Source: Brachybacterium endophyticum (GTDB lineage: Bacteria; Actinomycetota; Actinomycetes; Actinomycetales; Dermabacteraceae). From it: 64,000 nt of DNA. The DNA lies in the NCBI RefSeq assembly GCF_003130585.1, contig NZ_QFKX01000005.1, forward strand, positions 248,001-312,000, written 5' to 3'. The notes under the pieces were generated by a model. It was not told where the DNA came from, searched no databases, and saw only the letters and a program-made list of their open reading frames with translations. Of this stretch, positions 9,520-19,062 are shown piece after piece. The position numbers and the translations under genes were made by a program. Positions within the stretch are counted from its first letter, which is position 1. The number at the start of each line of letters is the position of its first letter.

Positions 9520-12197
9520 GCGCAGCCTTCGCCCGCACGCCCCGCGCCGCCGCCGGTGCGCCCGAGCTGCCCGGGGTCGATCCCCGGGCCTCCCGGGTCG
9601 TCGAGGCCCGCGATCACGACGGCGAGCTGCGCAGCTGGCACCTGCTGGACTCCGCTCCGCTGCTCGCCGAGCGCGGCGTCACGCCGCGCGGCACGCTGCT
9701 GGCCGTCCACGGCAACCCCACCTACTCCTTCCTGTACCGCTCACTGATCCGCGAGGACATCCCCTGGCGGGTGATCGCCGTGGACCAGCTGGAGATGGGC
9801 TTCTCCGAGCGCACGGGCACCGAGCGCCGCCTGCAGGACCGCATCACCGACCTCTCGCTGCTCACGGACACGCTCTCGCTGCGCGGCCCGGTGGTCACGG
9901 TCGGCCACGACTGGGGCGGGATCGTCTCGGTGGGGTGGGCGCTGGACAACCGCCACGACGTCGCCGGCATGATCCTCACCAACACCGGCATCCACCAGGA
10001 GCTCGGCGAATCCCTCCCGCGGGCCCTGCAGCTGGCGACGGCCCCGGCGATGCTGCCGCTCAGCACCTCGGTGACCGACGCGTTCCTGCGCACCACCCTC
10101 GCGCTGTCGAACCCGCCGCTTCCCCGCGAGGTCCAGGACGCCTACCTCGCTCCCTACCGCACCCGTGCACGTCGTCGCGGCATCGAGACCTTTGTCGCCG
10201 ACATCCCCGCGAGCGCGAACCATCCCAGCCGCGCCACGCTCGAGCGACTCGCGGGCGGCATCACCGGGATGGACGTGCCCACCCTGTTCGCCTGGGGACC
10301 GCGCGACGTCACCTTCTCCGACCACTACCTGCGGGACCTCGTCGAGCGCGTCCCGCACGCCGACGCGCACCGCTTCGAAGGCGCCTCCCACCTGGTGTGG
10401 GAGGACGCCGACGTCGCAGGGCTCGTCTCCGACTGGCTCGCACGGACCTTCGGTGACGCCGGTGGCCCCCGTGAGGGCGGGGACACGCTGCGACCGGTCT
10501 CCAACTACGCGCAGCAGGCGCCGGAGATGCACCTGGGCGAGGCCATCAGTCGCCGCGCCTCGGATCCCGCCACCGCCCGGCTGCCCGCCGTGGTCGAGCT
10601 GGGGGAGGACGGCGAGCCCTCCCGAGAGATCAGCTGGTCCCTGCTGGCCCAGCGCACCGAGGACATCGCCGCAGGGATGCGCGCCCACGGGATCATGCCG
10701 GGGGACCGCGTGAGCGTGCTGATCACCCCCGGCGCGGACCTCACGGCCGTGCTGTACGCGTGCCTGCGCCTGGGGGCGGTCGCGGTCATCGCCGACGCCG
10801 GACTCGGCACCGACGGGCTGACCCGGGCCGTCGTCGGCTCCCATCCCGACTGGATCATCGGCATCGAGAAGGCCCTCGTCGGAGCCCGCACCCTGGGATG
10901 GCCCGGACGCCGCATCAGCGTCCCGCAGCTGCCCACGGTCGACCGCGCGGCCCTCGGCGTGGACACGTCGATCGCGGAGCTCGCCACCCAGGGTCGCGAG
11001 ATGCGCGCGCTCGGGGCGTCGCTCGATGCACCCTGGCCTGACCAGGACGCCGACGCGGCGGTCCTGTTCACCTCCGGCTCCACGGGCCCCGCCAAGGGCG
11101 CGGTCCTCACCCACCGCCAGATGGGGGCTATGTTCGCCGCCGTCGGCGACACCCTGGAGCTGGAGGCCGACCGCGGGCTGGTCGCCGGGTTCGCCCCGTT
11201 CGCGCTGCTGGGGCCCGCGCTGGGCGCGCCCTCGGTGGTGCCCTCGATGGACATCACCCGCCCCGGAGACCTCACGGCCCCCGCCCTCGCCGCGGCCGTC
11301 GACGCGCTCGGCTCCCCGGCCGTGTTCACCGCCCCGGCCGCGCTGCGCAACATCATCGACACCGCCGACGACCTCGACGAGACGGGACGCGCCGCGCTCG
11401 CCCGGGTGCCGAGCTTCTTCTCCGCGGGCGCCCCGATCCCGGCTCCGTTGCTGCGTGAGCTGCGGCAGGTGATGCCCGCAGCGCGTGCCCTCACCCCCTA
11501 CGGCATGACCGAATGCCTGGCCGTGGCCGCCATCGACCTCGAGGGCATCGAGGCGGCCGGGGACGGCGCCGGGGTGTGCGTGGGAAGGGCCGTGGCACGC
11601 ACCGAGATCGCGATCGCCGTGATGGACGAGAACGGCGCCACCACGGGAGAGATCAGCACCGATCCGGGCCGCACCGGCGAGATCCTCGTGCGCGCGCCGC
11701 ACGTGCGCGACCGCTACCTGATGCTGTGGGGCACGACGGCGAAGGCCAGCCGATTCGAGGGCTGGCACGCCACCGGGGACGTCGGCCACCTCGACGAGTC
11801 CGGACGGCTCTGGGTCGAGGGCCGCACGGCCCACGTGCTCGCGACCGCCGACGGCCTGGTGACGCCGGTGCGCGTCGAGGCCGCTGCCGAGTCCGTCCCC
11901 ACGGTGCGCCGGGCCGGTGCCGCGGCCGTCGGACCCCGCGGCACCCAGCAGGTGGTCGTCGTCCTCGAGACCGAGGACGGCTACCGCCCCGGCCGCGCCC
12001 GCACCCCGCGACCGGCCGAGGTCCCGCTCCAGGAGGCCGTGCGCCACGCCGTGCAGCAGGCCACCGGCCTCGAGATCGCCGCCGTGTTCACCACCGCGTC
12101 GCTGCCCACCGACATCCGTCACAACTCCAAGATCGACCGCGCGAAGCTCTCCGCCTGGGCGGAGCAGACGCTGCAGGGCCGGAAGGCGGGCCTGTGA
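9516..12197 (+). CDS. oleBC: OleBC fusion: beta-lactone decarboxylase plus beta-lactone synthetase
   Basis: 893 residues with two enzymes in one chain. Residues about 35-310 are an alpha/beta hydrolase of the haloalkane dehalogenase type: HGNPTYS for the oxyanion region, nucleophile Asp132 in GHDWGG, and the late His in GASHLVW. This is OleB, which decarboxylates the beta-lactone to the cis-olefin. From about residue 335 an AMP-ligase-like domain follows, with FTSGSTGPAKGAVLTH (phosphate loop) and TPYGMTE. This is OleC, which closes the beta-lactone with ATP. The fusion is known from Micrococcus luteus and relatives. GTG 9516 overlaps the oleA stop and GTG 12194 of oleD overlaps this stop, so translation is probably coupled. 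Confidence 0.93.
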   Translation: MSAAFARTPRAAAGAPELPGVDPRASRVVEARDHDGELRSWHLLDSAPLLAERGVTPRGTLLAVHGNPTYSFLYRSLIREDIPWRVIAVDQLEMGFSERTGTERRLQDRITDLSLLTDTLSLRGPVVTVGHDWGGIVSVGWALDNRHDVAGMILTNTGIHQELGESLPRALQLATAPAMLPLSTSVTDAFLRTTLALSNPPLPREVQDAYLAPYRTRARRRGIETFVADIPASANHPSRATLERLAGGITGMDVPTLFAWGPRDVTFSDHYLRDLVERVPHADAHRFEGASHLVWEDADVAGLVSDWLARTFGDAGGPREGGDTLRPVSNYAQQAPEMHLGEAISRRASDPATARLPAVVELGEDGEPSREISWSLLAQRTEDIAAGMRAHGIMPGDRVSVLITPGADLTAVLYACLRLGAVAVIADAGLGTDGLTRAVVGSHPDWIIGIEKALVGARTLGWPGRRISVPQLPTVDRAALGVDTSIAELATQGREMRALGASLDAPWPDQDADAAVLFTSGSTGPAKGAVLTHRQMGAMFAAVGDTLELEADRGLVAGFAPFALLGPALGAPSVVPSMDITRPGDLTAPALAAAVDALGSPAVFTAPAALRNIIDTADDLDETGRAALARVPSFFSAGAPIPAPLLRELRQVMPAARALTPYGMTECLAVAAIDLEGIEAAGDGAGVCVGRAVARTEIAIAVMDENGATTGEISTDPGRTGEILVRAPHVRDRYLMLWGTTAKASRFEGWHATGDVGHLDESGRLWVEGRTAHVLATADGLVTPVRVEAAAESVPTVRRAGAAAVGPRGTQQVVVVLETEDGYRPGRARTPRPAEVPLQEAVRHAVQQATGLEIAAVFTTASLPTDIRHNSKIDRAKLSAWAEQTLQGRKAGL

Positions 12198-13195
12198 GCC
12201 GCACCGTCCTGGTCACCGGCGCCTCCGGCATGCTCGGCGGCGCCGTGGCCCGCGCCCTGCGTGACTGCGGCGACGAGGTGCGGGCCTTCCAGCGCCGCGG
12301 CGCGGACATCCCCGGCGTCACGGACGTGCGCGGATCGCTCACCAGCGCCGCGGACGTGCTCGCTGCGGCCGACGGGGTCGACGCGGTCATCCACCTGGCG
12401 GCGAAGGTCTCCTTCGCCGGGGACGTCGCGGACTTCCGTGCGGTGAACATCGACGGCACCCGTCACGTCCTCGACGCCCTGCGCGCGCAGGGGGGCGGGC
12501 GTCTGGTCAACATCTCCTCGCCCTCGGTCGCACACCTCGGCACCTCGATCGTCGGACTCGGCGCGACTCCCGCCGACCCCGAGCGCGCCCGGGGCAACTA
12601 CGCCCGCACCAAGGCCGCTGCAGAGCTCGAGGCGATGGCGGCCGACGGCCAGGACGGCCTGCTCGTCACCAGCGTCCGTCCCCACATCGTGTGGGGACCG
12701 GGGGACACCCAGCTGGTGGGTCGGATCGTGGACCGCGGCCGCCGCGGCACCCTCCCGATCCTCGATGACGGCATGGCCCTGATCGACACCACCTACGTGG
12801 ACAACGCCGCCGACGCGATCCTCGCCGCCCTCGACCGCATCGACCACGTCCACGGCGAGAGCTTCGTGGTCTCCAACGGAGAGCCCCGCACCGTGCGCGA
12901 CGTGCTGGGAGGCTTCTGCGAGGCGGCCGGGGTCCCGCGACCGAGCCTGCACGTGCCGGGCTCCCTCGCGCGCCTGGCAGGACGCCTCGCCGAGAAGGTC
13001 TGGGCGATCCGCCCCGGGCAGGACGAGCCGCCGATGACGGAGTTCCTCGCCGAGCAGATGTCCACCGCCCACTGGTTCGACCAGCGACGCACCCGCGAGC
13101 GCCTGCAGTGGATCCCCGCCGTCGGCTTCGACGAGGGGCTCGAGCGCCTCGCGGCCTGGTACCACGAGCATCCCCTGGAGCCCGCCCATGCCTGA
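12194..13195 (+). CDS. oleD: OleD: NADPH-dependent 2-alkyl-3-ketoacid reductase
   Basis: 333 residues of the extended short-chain dehydrogenase / 3-beta-hydroxysteroid dehydrogenase family. The Rossmann motif VTGASGMLGG is at residues 6-15, and the catalytic Tyr and Lys are in NYARTKAAAE. OleD reduces the OleA product to the beta-hydroxy acid that OleC then closes. It starts at GTG 12194, inside the end of oleBC, and completes the oleA-BC-D set. The downstream VKOR gene follows within 11 bases and is probably in the same transcript. Confidence 0.92.
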   Translation: MSRTVLVTGASGMLGGAVARALRDCGDEVRAFQRRGADIPGVTDVRGSLTSAADVLAAADGVDAVIHLAAKVSFAGDVADFRAVNIDGTRHVLDALRAQGGGRLVNISSPSVAHLGTSIVGLGATPADPERARGNYARTKAAAELEAMAADGQDGLLVTSVRPHIVWGPGDTQLVGRIVDRGRRGTLPILDDGMALIDTTYVDNAADAILAALDRIDHVHGESFVVSNGEPRTVRDVLGGFCEAAGVPRPSLHVPGSLARLAGRLAEKVWAIRPGQDEPPMTEFLAEQMSTAHWFDQRRTRERLQWIPAVGFDEGLERLAAWYHEHPLEPAHA

Positions 13196-13205
13196 GGAGG
13201 ATCCG

Positions 13206-13883
13206 ATGAGCCAGAGCAGCCCCGACGCCGCCGCGGACGAGGCGGCGCTGCGCGCCGAGGTCGATGCCGAGCTCGCGGCCGAGCGCGCCGCGAAGAAGCG
13301 CGCGGGCGACCGCCGCGTCGGACTGGTCCTGCTGGTCGGAGCGGTGATCGGCTGGATCGCCGCCCTCGCGCTGTTCATGGACAAGATCTTCCTGAGCGCC
13401 AACCCCGGCGCCCAGCTCGGCTGCGACGTCAACCCCTTCATCTCCTGCGGGACGGTCATGGAGACCTGGCAGGCGAGCGCGCTGGGCATCCCGAACATGG
13501 CGATCGGCCTGGGCGGCTACGCGATCATGGGCGCCACCGGCGCCCTGCTCGCCTCCAGAGCGGCCCTGCCCGTCTGGTTCCGCTGGGCGGCGCTCGGCGG
13601 GATGGTCTTCGCCTTCGCCCTCGTGCACTTCCTCGCGATCTCCGCGATCTTCGTGATCCACGCCCTGTGCCCCTGGTGCCTCGTGGTGTGGGTCGTGACC
13701 GCCCCGATGTTCTTCGCCCTGCTCGCCAGCACCGTCGAGCGCGGGATCCTCCCGGCGCGGGGCGTGCTCGGCCGGGTCCTGCGGCATTGGATCGTGCTCA
13801 CGGTGGCGTGGTACCTCCTGGTCGCCATCGTCATCCTCGCCGGCTTCTGGAGGCAGTGGCTCGCGGTCCTCGGGCTGGGCTGA
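13206..13883 (+). CDS. Vitamin K epoxide reductase (VKOR) family membrane protein
   Basis: 225 residues with a charged N-terminus and about four or five membrane helices. Bacterial VKOR homologues reoxidise DsbA-like proteins using menaquinone. All four redox cysteines are present: the loop pair Cys73 and Cys81 (GCDVNPFISC) and the active-site CPWC at 155-158. Start ATG 13206 is preferred over 13188 because GAGGAGG lies just before it. No DsbA-like gene is adjacent. Its place directly after oleD suggests shared transcription, but a joint function is not established. Confidence 0.9.
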   Translation: MSQSSPDAAADEAALRAEVDAELAAERAAKKRAGDRRVGLVLLVGAVIGWIAALALFMDKIFLSANPGAQLGCDVNPFISCGTVMETWQASALGIPNMAIGLGGYAIMGATGALLASRAALPVWFRWAALGGMVFAFALVHFLAISAIFVIHALCPWCLVVWVVTAPMFFALLASTVERGILPARGVLGRVLRHWIVLTVAWYLLVAIVILAGFWRQWLAVLGLG

Positions 13884-13963
13884 CGGGCCGCTCCCGCAGT
13901 CCTCCCCAGGGTGCGGTTGTCCCCATCCTGGCTCCGGCACGCGCGGCCGCGCGCTCGCGTCCC

Positions 13964-13969
13964 TACTGT
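13964..13969 (+). promoter_or_regulatory. -10 box of comEA
   Basis: TACTGT, 7 bases before the ATG at 13977, pointing to a leaderless transcript for comEA-comEC. Confidence 0.45.
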
Positions 13970-13976
13970 CGCGGGC

Positions 13977-14999
13977 ATGTCCCGACACCCGCGCTCCCGT
14001 CAGCGTCAGACCGCACAGCCCCCGTCCGGACGTGCCGCCGGGGCCGTCGCACGGGGCAGCGCCGGGCACGCTCAGCGAGCCCGTCCCGGCCGCCACCGAC
14101 GACGGGACGAACGCCCCGAGCCGCTCGTCGAGGTGCGAGCGCACCGTGAGGCCGCCGCCGACCCCTGGTGGCAGCGCATCCCTCGTCCCTCACCCGCGGC
14201 CCTGGCAGGTCTCGCCGTCCTGGTGCTGATCGCCGTGGGCGCCGTCCACCTCACCTCACGGGGGAGCGCCGTGGCGACCGCAGGAGCGGATCCGGTGGCA
14301 TCTGCGCCCGCCGGGGCGAGGTCGACGAGCGACTCCGCTCCGTCCGCCGCGGACCGCCCGCCGACCGGTGCCGAGCACGAGTCGGAGGGAGGCGCCCCGC
14401 CGGTTCCGCAGGGCTCCGCCGAGGACGCCCGCGCGGACAAGGGAGGGCGCGGGGCGGCGGTGGCCGAGGCACAGGAGACCGCTGTCGGCACCGACGAGTC
14501 GTCGACGGTCGTGGTCTACGTCTCCGGCGCGGTGAAGGAGCCCGGCGTGGTCGAGCTGCCCGCCGGTGCACGTGTCGCCGACGCCATCGAGGACGCAGGC
14601 GGGCGGACGGCGAAGGCCGATCTGACCTCGGTGAACCTGGCCCGCGTGCTCGTCGACGCCGAACAGGTCCACGTTCCCACCGAGGGGGAGGCACCCGCTG
14701 CCGCAGCCGGTGCCGGCGGGCCCGCGGCGGGCAGCGAAGAAGGAGACACCGCCGCGCCGGATCCCATCTCGGCAGGGCCGGGGGCGGAGGAGGGACCGAG
14801 CGCAGGCGCCGCGGTCGACATCAACACCGCCGATGCGACGGGACTCCAGGAGCTGCCCGGCGTGGGCCCGGCGATCGCCGAGCGGATCGTGGAGCACCGC
14901 GAGCAGAACGGACCCTTCGCGAGCGTCGACGACCTCACCGAGGTCTCCGGGATCGGCCCGGCGACCCTCGAGAAGATCCGCCCCCGGGCGACCGTCTGA
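13977..14999 (+). CDS. comEA: ComEA family helix-hairpin-helix DNA-binding protein
   Basis: 340 residues. A basic N-terminus of about 70 residues is followed by one membrane anchor (LAGLAVLVLIAVGAVHL), a long low-complexity acidic/Ala/Gly linker, an SLBB-type domain (VVYVSGAVKEPGVVELPAG) and two helix-hairpin-helix motifs at the end (LQELPGVGPAIAERI and LTEVSGIGPATLEKI). In competent bacteria ComEA binds incoming DNA outside the membrane. ATG 13977 follows a -10 box by 7 bases. comEC begins 3 bases after the stop, so the pair is an operon. Confidence 0.9.
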   Translation: MSRHPRSRQRQTAQPPSGRAAGAVARGSAGHAQRARPGRHRRRDERPEPLVEVRAHREAAADPWWQRIPRPSPAALAGLAVLVLIAVGAVHLTSRGSAVATAGADPVASAPAGARSTSDSAPSAADRPPTGAEHESEGGAPPVPQGSAEDARADKGGRGAAVAEAQETAVGTDESSTVVVYVSGAVKEPGVVELPAGARVADAIEDAGGRTAKADLTSVNLARVLVDAEQVHVPTEGEAPAAAAGAGGPAAGSEEGDTAAPDPISAGPGAEEGPSAGAAVDINTADATGLQELPGVGPAIAERIVEHREQNGPFASVDDLTEVSGIGPATLEKIRPRATV

Positions 15000-15002
15000 C
15001 CG

Positions 15003-17348
15003 ATGGGGACCCGCGCAGATCTGCGGATCCTCCCCGCAGCGACGGCACTCTGGGGGCTTGCCGTCCTGGGCATCGCCACCGGCGTGCGCATCCAGCTGCT
15101 CGCGATGCTCGCTCTGGCCCTGCTCGCGCTGCTCGTCGCGGTCTGCGTCCGCCGGCCGCGGGTGCTCCGGGCCGTGGGCGCTCATCTCGTCCTCCTCGCC
15201 CTCGGTGCCGTCCTGCTGGTGCCCGCGACCGGGCGACAGGAAGCCGCAGCGCTCACCCTCGAGGATGCCGCGGGCAGCGGCCGCATCCTCGAGGCACAGG
15301 CCGTCGCGAGCGGCGACGCCGCCGCGAGCTCCTCGTCACTGCCAGGGGCACAGGACCGCCGCCAGGTCATGGCGCGCCTTCCCGCCGGTCCCGTGCGTAT
15401 CGGTGTCGACGCCGCAATGCTCTGGGCCTCCTCGAGCGTTCTGCTGACGGGCGACCAGGAGACGCTCGGAGCCGTTCGGGATCACGACCACCTGCGGCTC
15501 CGCGCGACGGTCGCCTCCGCCGACGGCTTCGTCGTCCTCGCGGTCACGCGTCTCGAGGTGGTCTCCACGCCGCACGGACCGGCGGCGAGGATCCGGGAGA
15601 GCGCACGGGGATCGACCTCCGACCTGCCCGCCGACGAGGCCGCTCTCGCGCGCGGCATGACCACCGGGGACACCAGCGGGATGAGCGAGAGCACCGAGGA
15701 GATCATGCGTCGCGCGGGCATCTCGCACCTCGTCGCGGTCTCCGGCGCGAACATCGCGCTGGTCCTGGGTGCGGTGCTGGTGCCGTGTCTGCTGCTGGGC
15801 ATCCCGCGCAGACCCCGCCTGGTGCTCGCAGGCCTCGCGGGCGCCGCCTATGTCGCCCTGGTCGGGGACGAACCCTCCGTCCTGCGCGCCGCCACCATGG
15901 CCGCACCGATCCTCGTCGCGCGCTTCCTCGGGGTTCGTGTTTCACCGCTCGCGGCTCTCAGCGCGACGATCGCCCTGTGGTCGAGCCTGGACCCGGCCCG
16001 GGCCGCGTCGATCGGCTTCCTGCTCTCGGCACTCGCGACCGGTGCGATCCTGCTGCTCGCTCCCGTGCTCGCGCGTGCACTGGTGGCGGTGAGCGGGGAG
16101 AGAGTCTCCCGCACCTGGGCGCTCGTCCTCGCGGTCCCCTTCTCCGCGCAGGCCGTGTGCACGCCGGTCCTGATCCTGCTCACCCCCGAGATCTCGATCT
16201 GGGCGGTCGGGGTGAACATGGCCGTCGCCCCGATCGTCGGGCCCGCCACCGTGATCGGCATGGTCGCGACGGTCCTGAGTCCGTTCGTGCCGGGTATCGC
16301 CCATGTGCTGTGGCAGGTCTGCGCCGGCGGCGCACACCTGATCATCCTGGTGGCGCGGACCGCGGACGGGCTGCCCGGCTCGAGGATCGCCGTCCCGGAG
16401 GGCGCAGCCGGTGTCGTGCTCGCTCTCGGCGTGCTCGCACTGGTGGTGATCGCCGCACTGGGCCACCGCAGCCGGGCGGTGCGGTTCGTGCTGGCGGCGG
16501 TGCTGGTCGCCGTCCTGGCGCCGCCGGTCTACCAGCGCCTTCCGCTGCCGGGCTCGGGAATCCAGGACTGGCGTGTCGCCGCCTGCGCCGTGGGCCAGGG
16601 CGATGCCGTCCTGCTGCGCGAGGACGCCGCAAGGGGCGAGGACCCGGCGACCGTGCTGGTGGACACCGGACCCGATCCGGATGCGCTGCGCCGCTGCCTG
16701 GACAGGATGCAGGTGCAGCGCATCGACCTGCTGGTCCTCACGCACCCGCATGCCGACCACGTGGGCGGCATCGAGGCACTGACGGGCCGGCGGACGCCCC
16801 TGGCCCAGTGGGTCTGCCCCCTCCCCGAAGCCGCTGCTCGAACGGTCCCCGGCGCGCCGACGCAGGTCGCGACGACCGGCACCACCAGCCGCCAGGGCGA
16901 CCTCGGGCTCGAGGTGCTGTGGCCACCCTCTGCGGCGACCGTGCGGGAGGCCTCCTCCCGGGAGACCGGGGGAGAGGACGACGACTTCAACGACTGCTCG
17001 GTGACGATCGCCGCGACCTGGCCCGACGGCACGCGGTACGTGGGCCTCGGCGACCTCGAACCGATCGCCCAGGCGCAGCTCCTCGCCGGCGGCGTGCGCG
17101 AGGCCGACGTCGTCAAGACGGCGCACCACGGCTCGCGCCGTCAGGAGCCGGCGCTCTACGACGCGCTCTCCCCACAGCTGATGCTGTTCACCGCGGGCAG
17201 GGACAACAGCTTCGGCCACCCCACGGCGCAGGCGCTGGGGATCGCCCGGCGCGAGGGTGCCGGCAGCGCCCGCACCGACGTCGACGGCACCGTGGTCCTC
17301 ACCTCCGACCAGCCTCTGGTGCCGCGAGGCGTCGGGCGGCCCGGATAG
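15003..17348 (+). CDS. comEC: ComEC/Rec2 family DNA-uptake channel protein
   Basis: 781 residues, the usual full length. An N-terminal hydrophobic part with DUF4131-like character is followed by the Competence domain (about 210-490, many membrane helices, starting near SHLVAVSGANIALV) and a C-terminal metallo-beta-lactamase domain with the metal motif THPHADHVGG near residues 579-588 and KTAHHGS later. ComEC carries single-stranded DNA across the membrane; the lactamase-like domain is thought to degrade the second strand. All parts look intact. Confidence 0.93.
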   Translation: MGTRADLRILPAATALWGLAVLGIATGVRIQLLAMLALALLALLVAVCVRRPRVLRAVGAHLVLLALGAVLLVPATGRQEAAALTLEDAAGSGRILEAQAVASGDAAASSSSLPGAQDRRQVMARLPAGPVRIGVDAAMLWASSSVLLTGDQETLGAVRDHDHLRLRATVASADGFVVLAVTRLEVVSTPHGPAARIRESARGSTSDLPADEAALARGMTTGDTSGMSESTEEIMRRAGISHLVAVSGANIALVLGAVLVPCLLLGIPRRPRLVLAGLAGAAYVALVGDEPSVLRAATMAAPILVARFLGVRVSPLAALSATIALWSSLDPARAASIGFLLSALATGAILLLAPVLARALVAVSGERVSRTWALVLAVPFSAQAVCTPVLILLTPEISIWAVGVNMAVAPIVGPATVIGMVATVLSPFVPGIAHVLWQVCAGGAHLIILVARTADGLPGSRIAVPEGAAGVVLALGVLALVVIAALGHRSRAVRFVLAAVLVAVLAPPVYQRLPLPGSGIQDWRVAACAVGQGDAVLLREDAARGEDPATVLVDTGPDPDALRRCLDRMQVQRIDLLVLTHPHADHVGGIEALTGRRTPLAQWVCPLPEAAARTVPGAPTQVATTGTTSRQGDLGLEVLWPPSAATVREASSRETGGEDDDFNDCSVTIAATWPDGTRYVGLGDLEPIAQAQLLAGGVREADVVKTAHHGSRRQEPALYDALSPQLMLFTAGRDNSFGHPTAQALGIARREGAGSARTDVDGTVVLTSDQPLVPRGVGRPG

Positions 17349-17411
17349 GATCGTTCAGCCGTACCCCACCCCGCCCGATCCGCTCACTCCACGTCCCGAA
17401 AGGAGCTGCCG

Positions 17412-18398
17412 ATGGCCGACGTCGCCTGGCACAGCGTCGACCTGGCCCCCGTGGTGCTGATCCACGGCACCGAGCCGCTGATCGCCGCGCGCGCCGTGGA
17501 GCGCCTCAAGCAGCTCGCGCGGGAACGCGACCCCGAGGTCGCAGTGCACGAGATCGGCGGGGAGAACGCGGTCGCCGGCGCCCTGATGCAGGTCGCCAGC
17601 CCGTCGCTGTTCGGGGAGGGGCGCCTGGTGCTGGTTCCCGACCTGCAGTCCGCCCCCGAGGCGCTGGTCAACGAGATCTCCGGGTACATCACCGCACCCG
17701 AGGACGACGTCACCCTGCTGCTGGTCCATCGGGGCGGCAACCGCGGGAAGAAGCTGCTCGATGCGCTCAAGAAGGCAGGCGTCCCGCGCGTTCCCTCCGA
17801 CCCCCTCAAACGGGCCGGGGACAAGCAGACCTTCGTCACCGCCGAGTTCACCCGCGCCGGTCGCCGCATCCAGCCCGATGCGGCGGCGGCACTGGTGGAC
17901 GCCTTCGGCACCGATCTCTCGGAGCTCGCCGCGATCAGCCGCCAGCTCATCGAGGACACCACCCCGGAGGAGGGCGAGCAGGCCGGGCCGGTGACGCTGG
18001 AGCACGTGCGGGGCGTGACCGCCGGCCGGGTCGAGACCACCGCCTTCGCGGTCGCGGACGCGACGATCGCGGGACGCGAGGCCGAGGCGCTCGTGCTGCT
18101 GCAGCAGGCGCTGCTGGCCGGAGCCGACCCGGTCCCGCTGGTCGCCGCGATGGCCTCCAAGATGCGGGGCCTGGCCAAGGTCAGCGCGCCCGGCGCATCA
18201 GCCAGGAGCCTGGGCATGCCGGACTGGATGATCCGGAACCTCTCCCGTGACGCCCGCGCCTGGAACGACCGTTCCCTGGCGCGGGCCCTCGACGCCGTCG
18301 CGCAGGCCGACCACGAGGTCAAAGGTGCCGCACGGGACCCGCGCTGGGCCGTGCAGCGCATGATCATCGAGATCTCGCGCGCCCAGCGCTCCCGCTGA
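17412..18398 (+). CDS. holA: DNA polymerase III subunit delta
   Basis: 328 residues, the clamp-loader delta subunit that opens the beta clamp. The N-terminal domain begins with VLIHGTEPLIAARAVERLK, the characteristic opening; the C-terminal collar domain includes DWMIRNLSRDARAW and ends with AVQRMIIEI. Start ATG 17412 has AAAGGAG upstream, and TAGGAT at 17346-17351 may be its own -10 box. The comEC-holA-rpsT order is common in Actinobacteria and Firmicutes. Confidence 0.93.
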   Translation: MADVAWHSVDLAPVVLIHGTEPLIAARAVERLKQLARERDPEVAVHEIGGENAVAGALMQVASPSLFGEGRLVLVPDLQSAPEALVNEISGYITAPEDDVTLLLVHRGGNRGKKLLDALKKAGVPRVPSDPLKRAGDKQTFVTAEFTRAGRRIQPDAAAALVDAFGTDLSELAAISRQLIEDTTPEEGEQAGPVTLEHVRGVTAGRVETTAFAVADATIAGREAEALVLLQQALLAGADPVPLVAAMASKMRGLAKVSAPGASARSLGMPDWMIRNLSRDARAWNDRSLARALDAVAQADHEVKGAARDPRWAVQRMIIEISRAQRSR

Positions 18399-18423
18399 CC
18401 GCCCGGGCCGCCCGGCCCGAACG

Positions 18424-18461
18424 CACGAGGGCCCCGCACCGATCGGTGCGGGGCCCTCGTG
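18424..18461. terminator. 38-bp perfect palindrome between holA and rpsT
   Basis: Two 19-bp arms meeting at CCGATCGG, perfectly complementary without mismatch. It lies between convergent holA and rpsT and ends 16 bases beyond the rpsT stop, so it can terminate both. Confidence 0.8.
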
Positions 18462-18477
18462 AGCGGCAGGGGCTGCC

Positions 18478-18744
18478 TCAGGCGGCGACGCCTGCGACGA
18501 GCTTCGCGAGACCGGACTTGCGGTTCGCGGCCTGGTTCTTGTGGATGACGCCCTTGGAGACGGCCTTGTCGAGCTTGCGCGAGGCGACCTGGAGAGCGGA
18601 CTGCGCACCGGCGGCATCGCCCTCGGCGACGGCAGCGCGCACCTTGCGCGAGTAGGTCTTCAGCTCGCTCTTGTACGCGCGGTTGCGCAGGCGGGCCTTC
18701 TCGTTGGTCTTGTTGCGCTTCATCTGCGACTTGATGTTTGCCAC
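18478..18744 (-). CDS. rpsT: 30S ribosomal protein S20
   Basis: 88 residues, normal size. It opens with [20 protein letters not shown] after the initiator, the standard S20 N-terminus, and is rich in Lys, Arg and Ala. The start is GTG at 18744; the AGAGAAGAG stretch upstream is the ribosome site, and a longer in-frame extension has no family support. S20 binds 16S rRNA early in 30S assembly. Confidence 0.97.
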   Translation of the reverse strand: MANIKSQMKRNKTNEKARLRNRAYKSELKTYSRKVRAAVAEGDAAGAQSALQVASRKLDKAVSKGVIHKNQAANRKSGLAKLVAGVAA

Positions 18745-19062
18745 GGGACTCTTCTCTTGCTCTGGGGTGTGGTGGAACGTCCGCGGCTGCAGAGGAACGG
18801 CCTCGACGGGGACGGGCGGTGGGGATTCGCCTGGAGACGTCGGTGCCGGGTCGCTGCCGCGGTCACGCACCCGGGAACGCTCACTCCGGCGCGCCCAGAC
18901 ACGGCGGGCTGCCGGGTGTGCATACACCGGGCGGTATGTCACACATACAAGCCAGGATGTTACCAGCCACGCGGCGTTTCACCGCACCCATGTGACGTGT
19001 CGCGCCAGGAGCGGCGAGCGGGTGCACCCGCAATCGCGGCCCGTGTCCCAGGGCCGGGCGGG
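18745..19062. other. Intergenic region with the rpsT leader
   Basis: 318 bases without a gene I can support. It must hold the rpsT promoter (minus strand). The least GC-rich part, about 18917-18962, contains TTGTAT, TATGCA and TAACAT on the minus strand but no pair with ideal spacing. A 14-bp palindrome, GCGGGTGCACCCGC, lies at 19019-19032 after the stop of the PemK-like gene and may be part of its terminator. Confidence 0.4.
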
